64,000 bases of DNA. It comes from Variovorax ginsengisoli (lineage in GTDB: Bacteria > Pseudomonadota > Gammaproteobacteria > Burkholderiales > Burkholderiaceae_C). The notes beneath the pieces are model-generated. The model searched no databases. It saw nothing but the letters and a program-made list of their open reading frames with translations, and had not been told where the DNA came from. This document shows positions 30,155 through 40,000 of the stretch, one piece after another. The stretch spans positions 1,046,253 to 1,110,252 of the forward strand of contig NZ_RCZJ01000002.1 in the NCBI RefSeq assembly GCF_006438845.1. Direction: 5' to 3'. A program made the position numbers and the translations under genes. The stretch's first letter is position 1. Every line of letters begins with the position of its first letter.

Positions 30155-33100
30155 ATGTCTGAACGTCTCAACGTCGAAAGCCCTTTCCTCGCGCAGCTCT
30201 CAGCCCTCGGGTGGCACGTTGTTGACCAGGGCGAGGCGCTACCGACTGAGCCCGAGGCCAGTCATCGCGCGAGCTTTCGCGAGGTGGCGCTGAAGAAGAT
30301 TTTCTTCAACTCAGTTCGCGCCATCAATCTGGACGAGCGGGGGCGGCCTTGGCTTACCGACGTCCAGTTTGAGTTCCTGTTCACATTCGTCACGACCCGT
30401 CAAGGCTCCTTGGTGGAGGCCAACCAAGCCGTGCACGAAGCGTTACTGCACGGAATTCCAGACATCGACCATGTGACCGACTCCGGTGTGGTCAAGCGCA
30501 CGGCGAGGCTGGTGGATTTTGACCGCCCCGAAGCCAACCACTTCATTGCCATCAACCAGTTCAGGGTTGATACGCCTGGGCAAGCTAAGGCCCACATCCG
30601 ACCCGACCTGGTGCTGTTCGTGAACGGCCTGCCGCTAGTTGTGGTCGAAGCCAAGGAGGCGAACTCCTTCACCAGCATACCCCTGGAGGAGGCGAAAAAA
30701 CAGCTTCTGCGCTACTCGGAGAGGCGCGACGACTCCACAAAGGGCGGTGTCCGGGAAGGAGAGGAGCGTCTCTTTCACTTCAATCTGTTCTCGGTCGCGA
30801 CAACTGGAAGCCAGGCCGTCTACGGCTCCATTACTGCTGAACCCGACGAATTTCAGAGCTGGCGCTCTATTGAGCCGGCAAAGTACCAGACGTACAAGGT
30901 GCCGCTGGGCGGCCCGCCGCGCGCTCAAGAGGTTCTGGTGCAGGGCATGCTGCCCAAGGAAACGCTTCTCGACCTTCTTCAGAATTTTTGCCTGTTTTCG
31001 ACAAAGCGGGACAAGCTGGTCAAGGTTATGTGCCGCTACCAGCAGTACCGCGCGGTTCTGAAGGCGCTGGCCAGAATTCGGGCAAACCGCGGCGATGCGC
31101 GAGGGGGTGTCATCTGGCACACGCAGGGGTCGGGCAAGTCGCTCACGATGGTCTTCTTCGTCCGGAAGCTACGTATGTCGAAGGACCTCTTCGACCTGAA
31201 GGTCATCTTGGTCAATGACCGCACGGACCTCGAGGACCAGCTTGAAGGGACAGCCCACCTCGCGGGAGAGCCCGTCACCACCATCGACAGCGCTCAAGAC
31301 CTCAAGTCTAGGCTGTTGGGGGGCGACTCTGGCCTGTACCTGGTCATGGTACATAAGTTTCGCGAGGCGGCCGCGCAGCTTCCACAGAGCGTCAAAGCGG
31401 CGCTCGGCATTCCCATCGCTGCCCCGCGGCTGAACCCGTTCCCTGAAGTCAACAAGTCCAGCCGCATCATCATCTTCATCGACGAGGCGCATCGCACCCA
31501 GTACGCTGACCTCGGAAATAACCTTGCCGTGGCTTTCCCGAACGCAATCAAGATTGCTTTCACGGGCACCCCGCTCATTACCTCGCGGCATCAGCAGACA
31601 ACCGCGCAGCGCTTCGGAAGCTACATCGACACCTACAAGCTCAAGGACGCGCAAGAAGACGGCGCAGTGCTGCCCATCGTGTATGTGGGGAAAACGACCG
31701 ACACAGCCCTATCCCACAAGTCGGAGTTCGACGAGAAGTTCGAAGACTTGTTTTCGGGCCGCACGGCCGAAGAAATCGACGCCATCAAGAAGAAGTACGG
31801 CACTCGCGACGACATCCTCGAAGCTGAAGCACGAGTAGCTGAGGTCGCGAAGGACCTGGTCAAGCATTACATCGAGAACGTGATGCCTGACGGGTTCAAG
31901 GCGCAGGTGGTAAGTGCGTCGAAGGTGGCTGCCTTGCGCTACAAGGCGTCCGTGGACAAGGCCATCGCCACCTACGCTGAGCGCTACGCCGCCCGGCCCG
32001 GTGCAGACCCGGAAGTCCTGCGGCTCATAAGGTTCCTGAAGGCCGCCGTGGTTGTCTCAGTTGATGGGACCAATGAGCTCGCCGGCGTCTTGGAGGCTCG
32101 CAAGGAGGCAAAGGAGCTGGACGCGGTTGCAAACTTCCTCAAGCGTTTTGACCTCGACAAGCCCGAAACCGGCGTGGCGTTCCTAATCGTCTGTGACATG
32201 CTGCTGACCGGCTTTGATGCGCCTATTGAGCAGGTGATGTACCTCGACAAGCCATTGCGCGAGCACACGCTGCTGCAGGCCGTCGCACGCGTCAACAGAA
32301 CAGCTCCTGGTAAGAAGGTCGGGCTGATTGTCGACTACATCGGGCTGACAAAGCATCTTCGGGAGGCGCTAAACATCTATGCCGGCGATGACCTGGACGA
32401 CATCCTGCAGGGGATGCACTCGATGGACGGCGAGTTCGCGAAGCTAGAAGGCACGTTCGCCAGACTCGTTTACTTCTTTCGCGAGCACAAGATTCCGCAG
32501 GCGGAAGACTGGGCTCGCCAATCTCTGCCAGCTGCGGACGAGTACCTCGTGTTCGAGTTGATGCTGGACCTCTTGGAAGACGCCCAGCAGCGCGAGACGT
32601 TCTCTGTGTTGCTCATGCTGTTCCTACAGGCCCTGAACATTGTGCTGCCGGCGCCCGCCGCCACGGAATACCTGATGCCGGCGAAGCGGCTCGCATGGCT
32701 CAAAGCCCAAGCGAGGGAACGATTCAAAGACGAAGGGATGAGCTTCGGCAATGCTGGGGAGAAAATCAAGCGCCTGATTAACGAGCACTTGGTTAGCCTG
32801 GGAGTGAATCCCAAGGTACCGCCCGTGGAGCTGTTGTCCGCGCAGTTCATGAAGGCGGCAGGCACCCGTGAATCCCCGAAAGCGAAGGCCTCTGAGATGG
32901 AGCATGCCTTGCGCAAGCACATCACCGTCCACATGGACGAAGACCCCGCTTGGTTCGGCACCCTCTCGGAAAAGCTGGAGGAGCTTTTGCGGAAGTACCA
33001 AGACGACTGGTCCGAGCAGGCACGCCAGCTGCAGTTGCTCGTCCAGGAGGCCCAGGCCGGCCGAAGTAAGTCCCCCAGCGATGGTGTCGACACAAAAGCA

Positions 33101-33388
33101 GTGCCGTTCTACGAGGTCCTCATCAAGGCCGTGGAGGCGACGGTGAAGCTGCAGCCTGACGAGAAGCAGGCTCTCAAGTCTTTCAGCAACGACCTCATTC
33201 CCGTCTTGCGCGTGGAACTGAACACCCCGGGCTTCTGGGGCAACGCGGACAGGGTTTCTTCCCTCCAAGGCCTCATTGGGGACCGTCTCGTAGATACAGG
33301 CGTCGGCATTGTCGTCGACCGATACGAGGGCCTCGCGAACGACTTGGTGCAACTGGCGAAGGCGAGGCAATTAGACTTGCTGGCATGA
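30155..33388 (+). CDS. hsdR: type I restriction endonuclease subunit R (HsdR)
   Basis: 1077 residues. The nuclease domain shows RPDLVLFVNG with D151, then VVVEAKEA with E165 and K167, the PD-(D/E)xK triad. The SF2 motor has GSGKS at 325-329, DEAH at about 443-446 and TGTPL soon after, then helicase motifs TGFDAP and QAVARVNRT. A long helical C-terminus binds HsdM/HsdS. ATG 30155 (MSERLNVESPF) is 38 bp after hsdS. All active-site residues seen are intact, so the system looks functional. Confidence 0.95.
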   Translation: MSERLNVESPFLAQLSALGWHVVDQGEALPTEPEASHRASFREVALKKIFFNSVRAINLDERGRPWLTDVQFEFLFTFVTTRQGSLVEANQAVHEALLHGIPDIDHVTDSGVVKRTARLVDFDRPEANHFIAINQFRVDTPGQAKAHIRPDLVLFVNGLPLVVVEAKEANSFTSIPLEEAKKQLLRYSERRDDSTKGGVREGEERLFHFNLFSVATTGSQAVYGSITAEPDEFQSWRSIEPAKYQTYKVPLGGPPRAQEVLVQGMLPKETLLDLLQNFCLFSTKRDKLVKVMCRYQQYRAVLKALARIRANRGDARGGVIWHTQGSGKSLTMVFFVRKLRMSKDLFDLKVILVNDRTDLEDQLEGTAHLAGEPVTTIDSAQDLKSRLLGGDSGLYLVMVHKFREAAAQLPQSVKAALGIPIAAPRLNPFPEVNKSSRIIIFIDEAHRTQYADLGNNLAVAFPNAIKIAFTGTPLITSRHQQTTAQRFGSYIDTYKLKDAQEDGAVLPIVYVGKTTDTALSHKSEFDEKFEDLFSGRTAEEIDAIKKKYGTRDDILEAEARVAEVAKDLVKHYIENVMPDGFKAQVVSASKVAALRYKASVDKAIATYAERYAARPGADPEVLRLIRFLKAAVVVSVDGTNELAGVLEARKEAKELDAVANFLKRFDLDKPETGVAFLIVCDMLLTGFDAPIEQVMYLDKPLREHTLLQAVARVNRTAPGKKVGLIVDYIGLTKHLREALNIYAGDDLDDILQGMHSMDGEFAKLEGTFARLVYFFREHKIPQAEDWARQSLPAADEYLVFELMLDLLEDAQQRETFSVLLMLFLQALNIVLPAPAATEYLMPAKRLAWLKAQARERFKDEGMSFGNAGEKIKRLINEHLVSLGVNPKVPPVELLSAQFMKAAGTRESPKAKASEMEHALRKHITVHMDEDPAWFGTLSEKLEELLRKYQDDWSEQARQLQLLVQEAQAGRSKSPSDGVDTKAVPFYEVLIKAVEATVKLQPDEKQALKSFSNDLIPVLRVELNTPGFWGNADRVSSLQGLIGDRLVDTGVGIVVDRYEGLANDLVQLAKARQLDLLA

Positions 33389-34071
33389 CGCTTCAGGTTG
33401 CGAACGTTCTGTGCCGGGTAGTACGGTCCGACCGGCGCAGCACTGCAATCTACATTGAGCGTGACGGGTCTGTTCTGGTTCGTGCGCCACGTACTCTGGA
33501 CGACGCGAAGCTGTCCAAGCTGGTCGAGAAAAAGCTTCCATGGATTTACAGGAACCTTGCGCTCTGGGAGGAGTTGAACCGAGATGCCCCCACGCGGGAA
33601 TTCGTCTCTGGCGAGACCTTCTACATCGAAGGGCAACCTTGCACCCTGGACGTCCAGTCAGAGGCAGTCTTGCCGCTTTCGCTGGTTGGCACCCGCCTGG
33701 TGCTGCGCGCCGACGCCCGACCAAGGGCGGAGGAACTTCTCCGCGCGCTGTACCGGCAGCGCGGTTACGAGCGCCTGCCAGGCCTTGTGGAGCGCTTCGC
33801 ACGACAGATGGACGTCCGGCCCGGCCGTCTCCGCGTCTGGGAGCTGATGAATCGCTGGGCCTCGTGTTCGGCCGCTGGCAACCTGAACTTCCATTGGCGT
33901 GCGATGGCCCTCCCACTGGACATCCTCGAGTACTTGGTTGTCCATGAATTGGCGCATCTGAAGCATCGCAATCACACGAAGGAGTTCTGGCTGACCGTAG
34001 AAAAGACACTCCCAAAATGGGAACAAACCGCGGGATGGCTCCGAGTGCACGGTGCCGGCCGGTCCCTATAG
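33385..34071 (+). CDS. YgjP-like (DUF45) zinc metallopeptidase
   Basis: 228 residues. HELAHLKHRNHTKEFW (HExxH with H187, E188, H191) is the zinc-binding motif of the YgjP/WLM-SprT-like family. The preceding NRWASCSAAGNLNFHWRAM is its usual W-x-S-C segment. The ATG overlaps the hsdR stop as ATGA, so it is coupled to the restriction operon. Such genes often accompany type I systems; whether it processes a subunit or DNA-protein crosslinks is not known. Confidence 0.9.
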   Translation: MTLQVANVLCRVVRSDRRSTAIYIERDGSVLVRAPRTLDDAKLSKLVEKKLPWIYRNLALWEELNRDAPTREFVSGETFYIEGQPCTLDVQSEAVLPLSLVGTRLVLRADARPRAEELLRALYRQRGYERLPGLVERFARQMDVRPGRLRVWELMNRWASCSAAGNLNFHWRAMALPLDILEYLVVHELAHLKHRNHTKEFWLTVEKTLPKWEQTAGWLRVHGAGRSL

Positions 34072-34095
34072 TCCATCTCAGCTCCTACCTCCAAC

Positions 34096-34950
34096 ATGCA
34101 AGCGCGCGCAAAGACCATCCAGATTTTTCTTCCATCGGGGGACCCCCAAGGCATCCGCCAGGCGGAAATCACCACCCGTATCGTGCGGCTCATCGAAGTC
34201 CCGCGCGCCTTGCTGAAGGATTTCCTGGCCATGCCGGAGTCGGCTGGCGGCGCCGTGTACTTCCTGTTTGGAGACGCGGAGGAATCTGCTAAACCAAAGG
34301 TCTATATCGGGCAGACGACGGACCTGAAGAAGCGTCTGGTGAAGCATCACAAGGAGAGGGACTTTTGGCAGCGTGCCGTGGTCATGTTGTCTCGCGCCGA
34401 GAGCCTGACGACCACCCATTCTCTCTACCTTGAGCGTCTTTGCATCAAAGGGGCCAAGGAAGCGGACCGGTTCGTCGTCGAGAACGACACCAACGGGAAC
34501 AAGCTGAACACCACGAAGCCGATGGAGGCCGAGTGCGAGGAGCTGTTCGAAACAGGCGAGACGCTGATGTCCACGCTGGGCTTTCAGCTGTTCGAGAGAC
34601 CGGCAAAGCCCGTTGACGGTGCTCACGTGTACTTCTGCACGGCCTCGGGCACCGAAGCCCGGGCGCAATACACCGCCGAAGGTATGGCCGTCCTGAAAGG
34701 CTCCAAGGCGCGCGGCCAGGTCACGGACAGCTTCAAGGACAAGGGGTTCCACGTTCTGCGCAAGCAGCTTGAGGCGGAGGGCATCCTCAAACCGGCAGGC
34801 GGCCAGCTCGTGTTCACTCAGGACTACCTGTTCAAGTCTCCGAGTGCGGCGGCCGCCATCGTTGTTGGCAACAACATGAACGGCTGGCTGTCCTGGAAAA
34901 ACCAGGAAGGCAAAACGCTGGACGCAGTGGTCCGCCAGGTCGCTGCCTGA
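34096..34950 (+). CDS. GIY-YIG nuclease-domain protein with DUF4357
   Basis: 284 residues. GGAVYFLF (about 52-58) and KVYIGQTTDLKKRLVKHH (about 68-85) form the GIY-YIG core with catalytic Tyr and Arg80. The C-terminus (SPSAAAAIVVGNNMNGWLSW, then EGKTLD) is DUF4357. This protein type frequently rides with type I restriction operons as an accessory gene of unknown role. It lies 24 bp after the YgjP-like gene and one base before the next gene. Confidence 0.88.
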   Translation: MQARAKTIQIFLPSGDPQGIRQAEITTRIVRLIEVPRALLKDFLAMPESAGGAVYFLFGDAEESAKPKVYIGQTTDLKKRLVKHHKERDFWQRAVVMLSRAESLTTTHSLYLERLCIKGAKEADRFVVENDTNGNKLNTTKPMEAECEELFETGETLMSTLGFQLFERPAKPVDGAHVYFCTASGTEARAQYTAEGMAVLKGSKARGQVTDSFKDKGFHVLRKQLEAEGILKPAGGQLVFTQDYLFKSPSAAAAIVVGNNMNGWLSWKNQEGKTLDAVVRQVAA

Positions 34951-34951
34951 C

Positions 34952-35662
34952 ATGTCGGGCGCCTTGAAGCTGGAGTCTCCAGAGGCGCTCCCCTCTGGGC
35001 TCAGAGAAGCACTGAAACAGCACCATGACCGGTTCCTTGCCAATGCCTTCGTCGAGCAAGTACTCGAGCACCCAGACGTTCGGGCAATCGGCCAAGAGCT
35101 TGAAGCCTTCCTCGCCACACAACCAATCCACGCCTACCACTGCACGAAAGAGCCCGAGCCCGGGTACTTCAAAGCAAACGGCCTACGGCTGACCGAGGTG
35201 GCCGTCCATCAGGGGTGGTTCCTGGAGCGGTTCGGGACGATGTTCACGGAAACGCAGCGGCAATGGCTGCAGTCTGCTTGGCACCAGTACTTCGTCGAGC
35301 ACGGCCAGGCCAAGCTGCGGAACGGGTTGCTATGGGCGTGCCTTTCCCGCTCCCTGGTGAGTGACGACGGCTGCGAGCCGTTCTTCCGGTACTTCGGTGG
35401 GGAAGCAATTTCGATGGTGGCTGACGCCCATCCCGAAGTGGCGGCCATCCTGGAAACCATCGGGCGGCCCGTCGTCGTGGAGATTGCCGTTCTTGGTGGG
35501 CAGCTGAAGGCCAGCTATCCGATGTCGTATGCGGTTCTGAGCAACTACCACCGCGAGTTGCGCGCCGACGCGCGGCCGTTTGAATCGGAAGCGCGATGGC
35601 CGCACCCCGTCCCTCCATCAGACGTCTTGGCGGTCACCCCGCTCGAGCTGTTCACGCACTGA
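34952..35662 (+). CDS. unrecognised protein, possible ADP-ribosyltransferase-like fold
   Basis: 236 residues, no signal peptide or membrane helix. I do not recognise the family with certainty. AYHCTKEPEP followed by YFKANGLRL, and near the C-terminus RPVVVEIAVLGG, recall the H-x-T...GL...E layout of ADP-ribosyltransferase-type folds; this is inference only. It begins one base after the GIY-YIG stop, so it is the last gene of the restriction operon and probably an anti-phage accessory gene. Confidence 0.75.
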   Translation: MSGALKLESPEALPSGLREALKQHHDRFLANAFVEQVLEHPDVRAIGQELEAFLATQPIHAYHCTKEPEPGYFKANGLRLTEVAVHQGWFLERFGTMFTETQRQWLQSAWHQYFVEHGQAKLRNGLLWACLSRSLVSDDGCEPFFRYFGGEAISMVADAHPEVAAILETIGRPVVVEIAVLGGQLKASYPMSYAVLSNYHRELRADARPFESEARWPHPVPPSDVLAVTPLELFTH

Positions 35663-35935
35663 CCGGGCGACACGGCAGAAGGCTGCGCAACAAGCTTCTC
35701 GCGCCTCCGTGGCCTAAGGCGCGGCGCGCCGTTCATCTGTCGTAGCTGAAGAAATGTGGATTGAGCGGCTCCCGAGCGGCTCGAAATCCCAAATTGCCAG
35801 CCCCCCAATCCAGGCCCATCCCCGGTGAATCCGCGAATCCGGACTGTCGTGAATCTCCTGCCTGCGGTCACTAATTCCGGTTCTCTCATCGGCTTAGGCG
35901 ACACTCGTTCACAGCAGCCACTTGATAATGGTTGC

Positions 35936-36466
35936 ATGCAGCGCATTCAAGAAATCGACGGCGAACTCACCAAACTTTTCCGCGGTTTTGAGCAAACAGC
36001 GCAGCGCCTCGAGTTTCAGCCGTTGGGAGACCTCCTTCAGGTCAATCTGGATTCCATCCAATTTTCCGGACTTTACTTTCTCGAAGTGTGGTCTAGCCCC
36101 TATGGCGCCGCAATGCTGGATGACTGGCTTTCTTGCTTCACGGCCACGTGGAATCAGGAGGAATTCAAGAAGTCATTCGTGCCATCGTGTCAGAAGGCGC
36201 GTATGGCGAAACATACGGCTGTTCACGAGTGGATGCCGCTGTACTTGGGCAAATCCGAAAAGGTTGGAAAGCGCGTCGGGGAGCACCTGTATCTGGCAGC
36301 GAATACGCGCACATTCGCCTTGAAACTGAAGGCGCGCAATCTTCTAGAGGGCAATCGATACCGCCTGTCAGTGCTACGCCTGGACGTGGCGAACTATCCC
36401 GTGCTCGCGCCCAAAATCGAATCGGCGCTGCGCCGAAAGCACTTGCCACTAGTCGGGCGGCAGTAG
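35936..36466 (+). CDS. diverged GIY-YIG-like protein
   Basis: 176 residues from ATG 35936 (the frame extends upstream to 35825). SGLYFLEVW around 44-52 and PLYLGKSEKVGKRVGEHL at 101-118 look like the GIY and YIG elements, with Tyr103, Gly105, Arg113 and His117; about 50 residues are inserted between them. The end IESALRRKHLPL fits the last GIY-YIG element with its metal-binding Glu. It could be a restriction-like nuclease. It is separated from the restriction operon by 270 bp and has no clear ribosome site. Confidence 0.65.
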   Translation: MQRIQEIDGELTKLFRGFEQTAQRLEFQPLGDLLQVNLDSIQFSGLYFLEVWSSPYGAAMLDDWLSCFTATWNQEEFKKSFVPSCQKARMAKHTAVHEWMPLYLGKSEKVGKRVGEHLYLAANTRTFALKLKARNLLEGNRYRLSVLRLDVANYPVLAPKIESALRRKHLPLVGRQ

Positions 36467-37021
36467 GAATCACTTAGCTCGCGAAGGGCTGCTTTGGGGC
36501 ATAGGGACCGTCTGCTTAGGCCCAAAGCGGAAGTAAAGATTTTGCGAAAGCGGACATTTGCGCAGGTGACCGTCTCGCTCCCGGAAGCAGACCGTCGTCA
36601 CTGTCCGCTTCGTACCTGTTGCGGAAGTAGCGCCCCTTAGCAAAAGGGAAAACCTGGAGTCCGACGGCTTCGTGCGCGTGCAACGCTACTACTGACGCAC
36701 AATACTCGCTCGGACAGTGCGAGCGGCGTTTGGCGACGGAGAACTCCGCAGCATGGAAAGCTTGCAACAACTCCTCGCTCAAGCTCTAGAGATTCGAGAT
36801 GCGAAGGACCCTGAGGCCGTTCCACTAAGTGACTCGCCGAAGCCAGGCCCACTCCCCCCAGACCCTTAGCTGCGAGCTCCGGCGGAACTCGCAGCCGCCG
36901 ATGGGTCTTCCGCACAGGCGCTCCACTTCACGAACAAGCTGGTGACGACACTTGTGGCCATCGTAAGTCTCGCCGCAAAGGGAAGGTGCAGGGTGCAGCA
37001 TTGGGCGTATTCTCGTAGCAC
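36467..37021. other. 555-bp stretch with no supportable gene
   Basis: No frame here has a convincing start or composition. It contains short repeated words such as AAGCGGA and CCGTCTGCTT/GACCGTCGTC, suggesting decayed sequence. It lies between a rightward small gene and the end of the leftward giant gene, so it may hold terminators, but no clean hairpin with T-tract was seen. Confidence 0.4.
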
Positions 37022-40000
37022 CTACATACCGCGTTGCCGCCCCCCTATGAAGCTCGCCCGCCAGGTCAAGGTGAATCGCAGCTGCTCTTCGTTTAGCTCA
37101 CGCCATTCGATACTTAGCGCTGATTCGGGACTTGTACCTGAAACTGTCAAGGAACGCAGCAACCGCCCTGGCACCACAAAGCAACCCTCATCAGGAGTCT
37201 CCAAACTATACGCCGCCACCCCGTTTACCCTAGAGAGAGTATGCAGTCCGTCGTCTAAGTGCGACGGCACGATAGCAACTCCCGACGGGGGGTGGCATCG
37301 CCATTCCTCCGGTCCCCATTCATGGGCGCTAAGGAGTTGACCAGAGGGCGAATTGCCAGCGACGATGACGGGAGTCTCACCAGTTGCTGCAAGAGCGGAG
37401 CACTGGGAAGCCACCGCTGCAATGAAAGCGCGCTTGTCGTCTGATGAGATGTCGTCGGAAGCATCCTCTGCTGGAGCACTCACGGGCGTGAGGCCCAGTT
37501 CTCGGACTAATGCCTCGAATCCCATAGACAACGAAATACGACGGAGTTCGGCACCGAGAAGAGGCACCAGGCCTCGGTCATGATTGGAATCGAGCCCACG
37601 CAGATAATGTTCCCTGTGGTCGTCGAACTGATACTGGTGGTGCGGCGCAGATGGCAAAGACGCATAAAGTACTTCGCGCACTGGGGGCGAATACTTGGCC
37701 ACTACGAAAGCAGATGAGCCAAGCGAGCGCGCCATTTTATGAATCTTTGCTAGGTCGAGCTGCAAAGCCTTGAGAGAGATATGCCGCTCATGCGTGGCAA
37801 CGCGTTGCAGGGTGCCGAACGCCTCAGCAACAGTCGACCGTCCAGAGGGAATGGGGAAAGACTTGTTGAGATGCACTTGCACTGCTTGAACAGCAGCCTC
37901 GGCACTGTCGAAGTCCTGCGAGCCAAGGTGTTCTCGAAGGTTATTGCAGTAACTTTTCACCTCCTGAAGCTTGTTGAGGTCTCGCCACCAATTTTCAATC
38001 AGCTGTTTGGACTGGCGCACGCCACTTCCCCGTGCACCTGCGAGCGCAACGAGCAAAATCTCCAATGGTCGTTTCAGCGATTCAAAATGATTTGCAGAGC
38101 CTGACCATCTGTATAGCCAACCTGGTACCACAATGTCTCCGGCCCCCCGGTCGAGGCTTTCCGCGATGGCATCAATGCGAACGAGCGGCGTATTGACGCC
38201 GTAGAGAGTTCCAAGCGCCGCTCGAAGGACGTCATCAACGGAGTCCAAACGCCAGACTTTCACTGAACCTCCCGCATGGAGCGGGCTTCCTTGTATCAGT
38301 GCGGAAGCAAGACGAAGTTCGCGACTTTGTGCTGAAGGTACAGCGCCCGCCGTCTGGATGAGAACCAAGATTACATAGAGCCTTACGCTCTCCCAATATT
38401 TCCGAATAGCGAGGTTCAAAGCCGCCACGGCAAAGTCGAGGGTGATTGACTCTGCGCCGTCCCACATGTCTTGTTGGGCAGAGGCCCAGTCCATCTGCGC
38501 CAAGTGCAATGAGACATCTCGAAGCCTGAAGTCTTCGAGAAGCTGAGGACATACAAGCTCAAATTCCCGATTTCCCCACCATTTCAGAAAGCAATCGACC
38601 AGCCAGACTGACGCAGTCTCATCGCCGCGAGACACCGCCGCAAAGAGGAGCCGGACAGTGTTGTCAATGTGCGCCGCATAGGCGATGGCTCGGCCTGTGT
38701 GGCAATACCAAGCCTCAGCGTCGCCATTGCTCTCAGCTACATCCAGTCTGACCCGAAATTGCCCCCAGCCTCCGATAAATCCGACAATCGCGCGCTCATA
38801 TACTTTGTGCTCCTTCGTCGGCAGCACCCCGCTGAACGAGGTCGCGCCGGGAGTCAAGCTCGCGTCCGCTTTGCGTGTCCACCACGCCGATAGCTGATAT
38901 GCCAGGTTCGTGCTGACAAGTTGCGCGTCAATGAGAAGTTGCTCCGGCCGCGACCCGACTTGACTCGCGATGCCCGCTGTGATGTTCGAGAGTGTGCGGA
39001 AGAGTCGTTCGTCATCCTCCAAGCAATTGACGGCAATTTGCGCTCCTTCTCGATAGGGCTCCAACCATTCCTGGTTGAAACTGCTGTTTCCCCACGAAGA
39101 AGGGGAGCGACCTATCGTCGCGGCGTTGCGGCCAATCGCCTGAACGTGAGACACACCGGCAAGCAGCAGCGTCTTGTGGAGGCGAAAGACCTCTTTCAAC
39201 TCTTCGTGCGCGGCGCCGAACCTGTGCTGTTCGGTGGCCGCTTCGACGCCGCCGACTAGCTCATCAAGCATCTTTTTAGTGGACAGTGACAGTGATGCCG
39301 CCGGCCCGTAGATGAAAGAAGTCCTCACCAGGAACCGTTCGAGGCGATTCAGGGCTGGTCCTTCGTCGACGGTGCACAGAACTACCTCTCCCAGTGCCCC
39401 TGCTCCAATTTGCGCCCGAAATATCAAGGTAGGCTTCTTCCACTGTGGCGTTGCCTGAGCTTTTCGCACTGCTCGCCGACTCCACGACTTCACGACTAGG
39501 CGTAAGAGTCGAAGGTGGACATCGTGGAGCACGACTCCCCCTCTCAGAGTCCGCTTCACCTGAGTTCGACCCTTTCGAAGTTGAAAGGTCAGAACCTGAG
39601 GGTGAGTGCCTTCCACGTTGAATGCGGGTAAGCCCCAGGCGGATTGAGGCGCGTTGAGATATACATGCTTCTTCACAGCCGAGACGAGTTCGGCATGAAG
39701 GGCGACATCCACTGCTACCCGCGAGAATGCATGTTTCTGGTCTTCTTCCTGGACGAAGCGTAGGGTTCGGCCTAGGAAAAAACCAGTGAGGAGTACGTTG
39801 AACAGCAGCCAGATGCCGGAGGCAGCGAGAAGCGGAGCCATGAGGCTAACCATGAGCTCGTCAGTTTTGTACGGCGTGATGAAGTACTCGACGCCCAAGG
39901 CAATCAGCAGGCCAATAGAGCTTGCCCCCGCAGGCACAACCGCGGAATCCAAGATGTAGACCCTCAAGGAGACTGTTGAATGCGCCTTGCGCTGGAGAGT

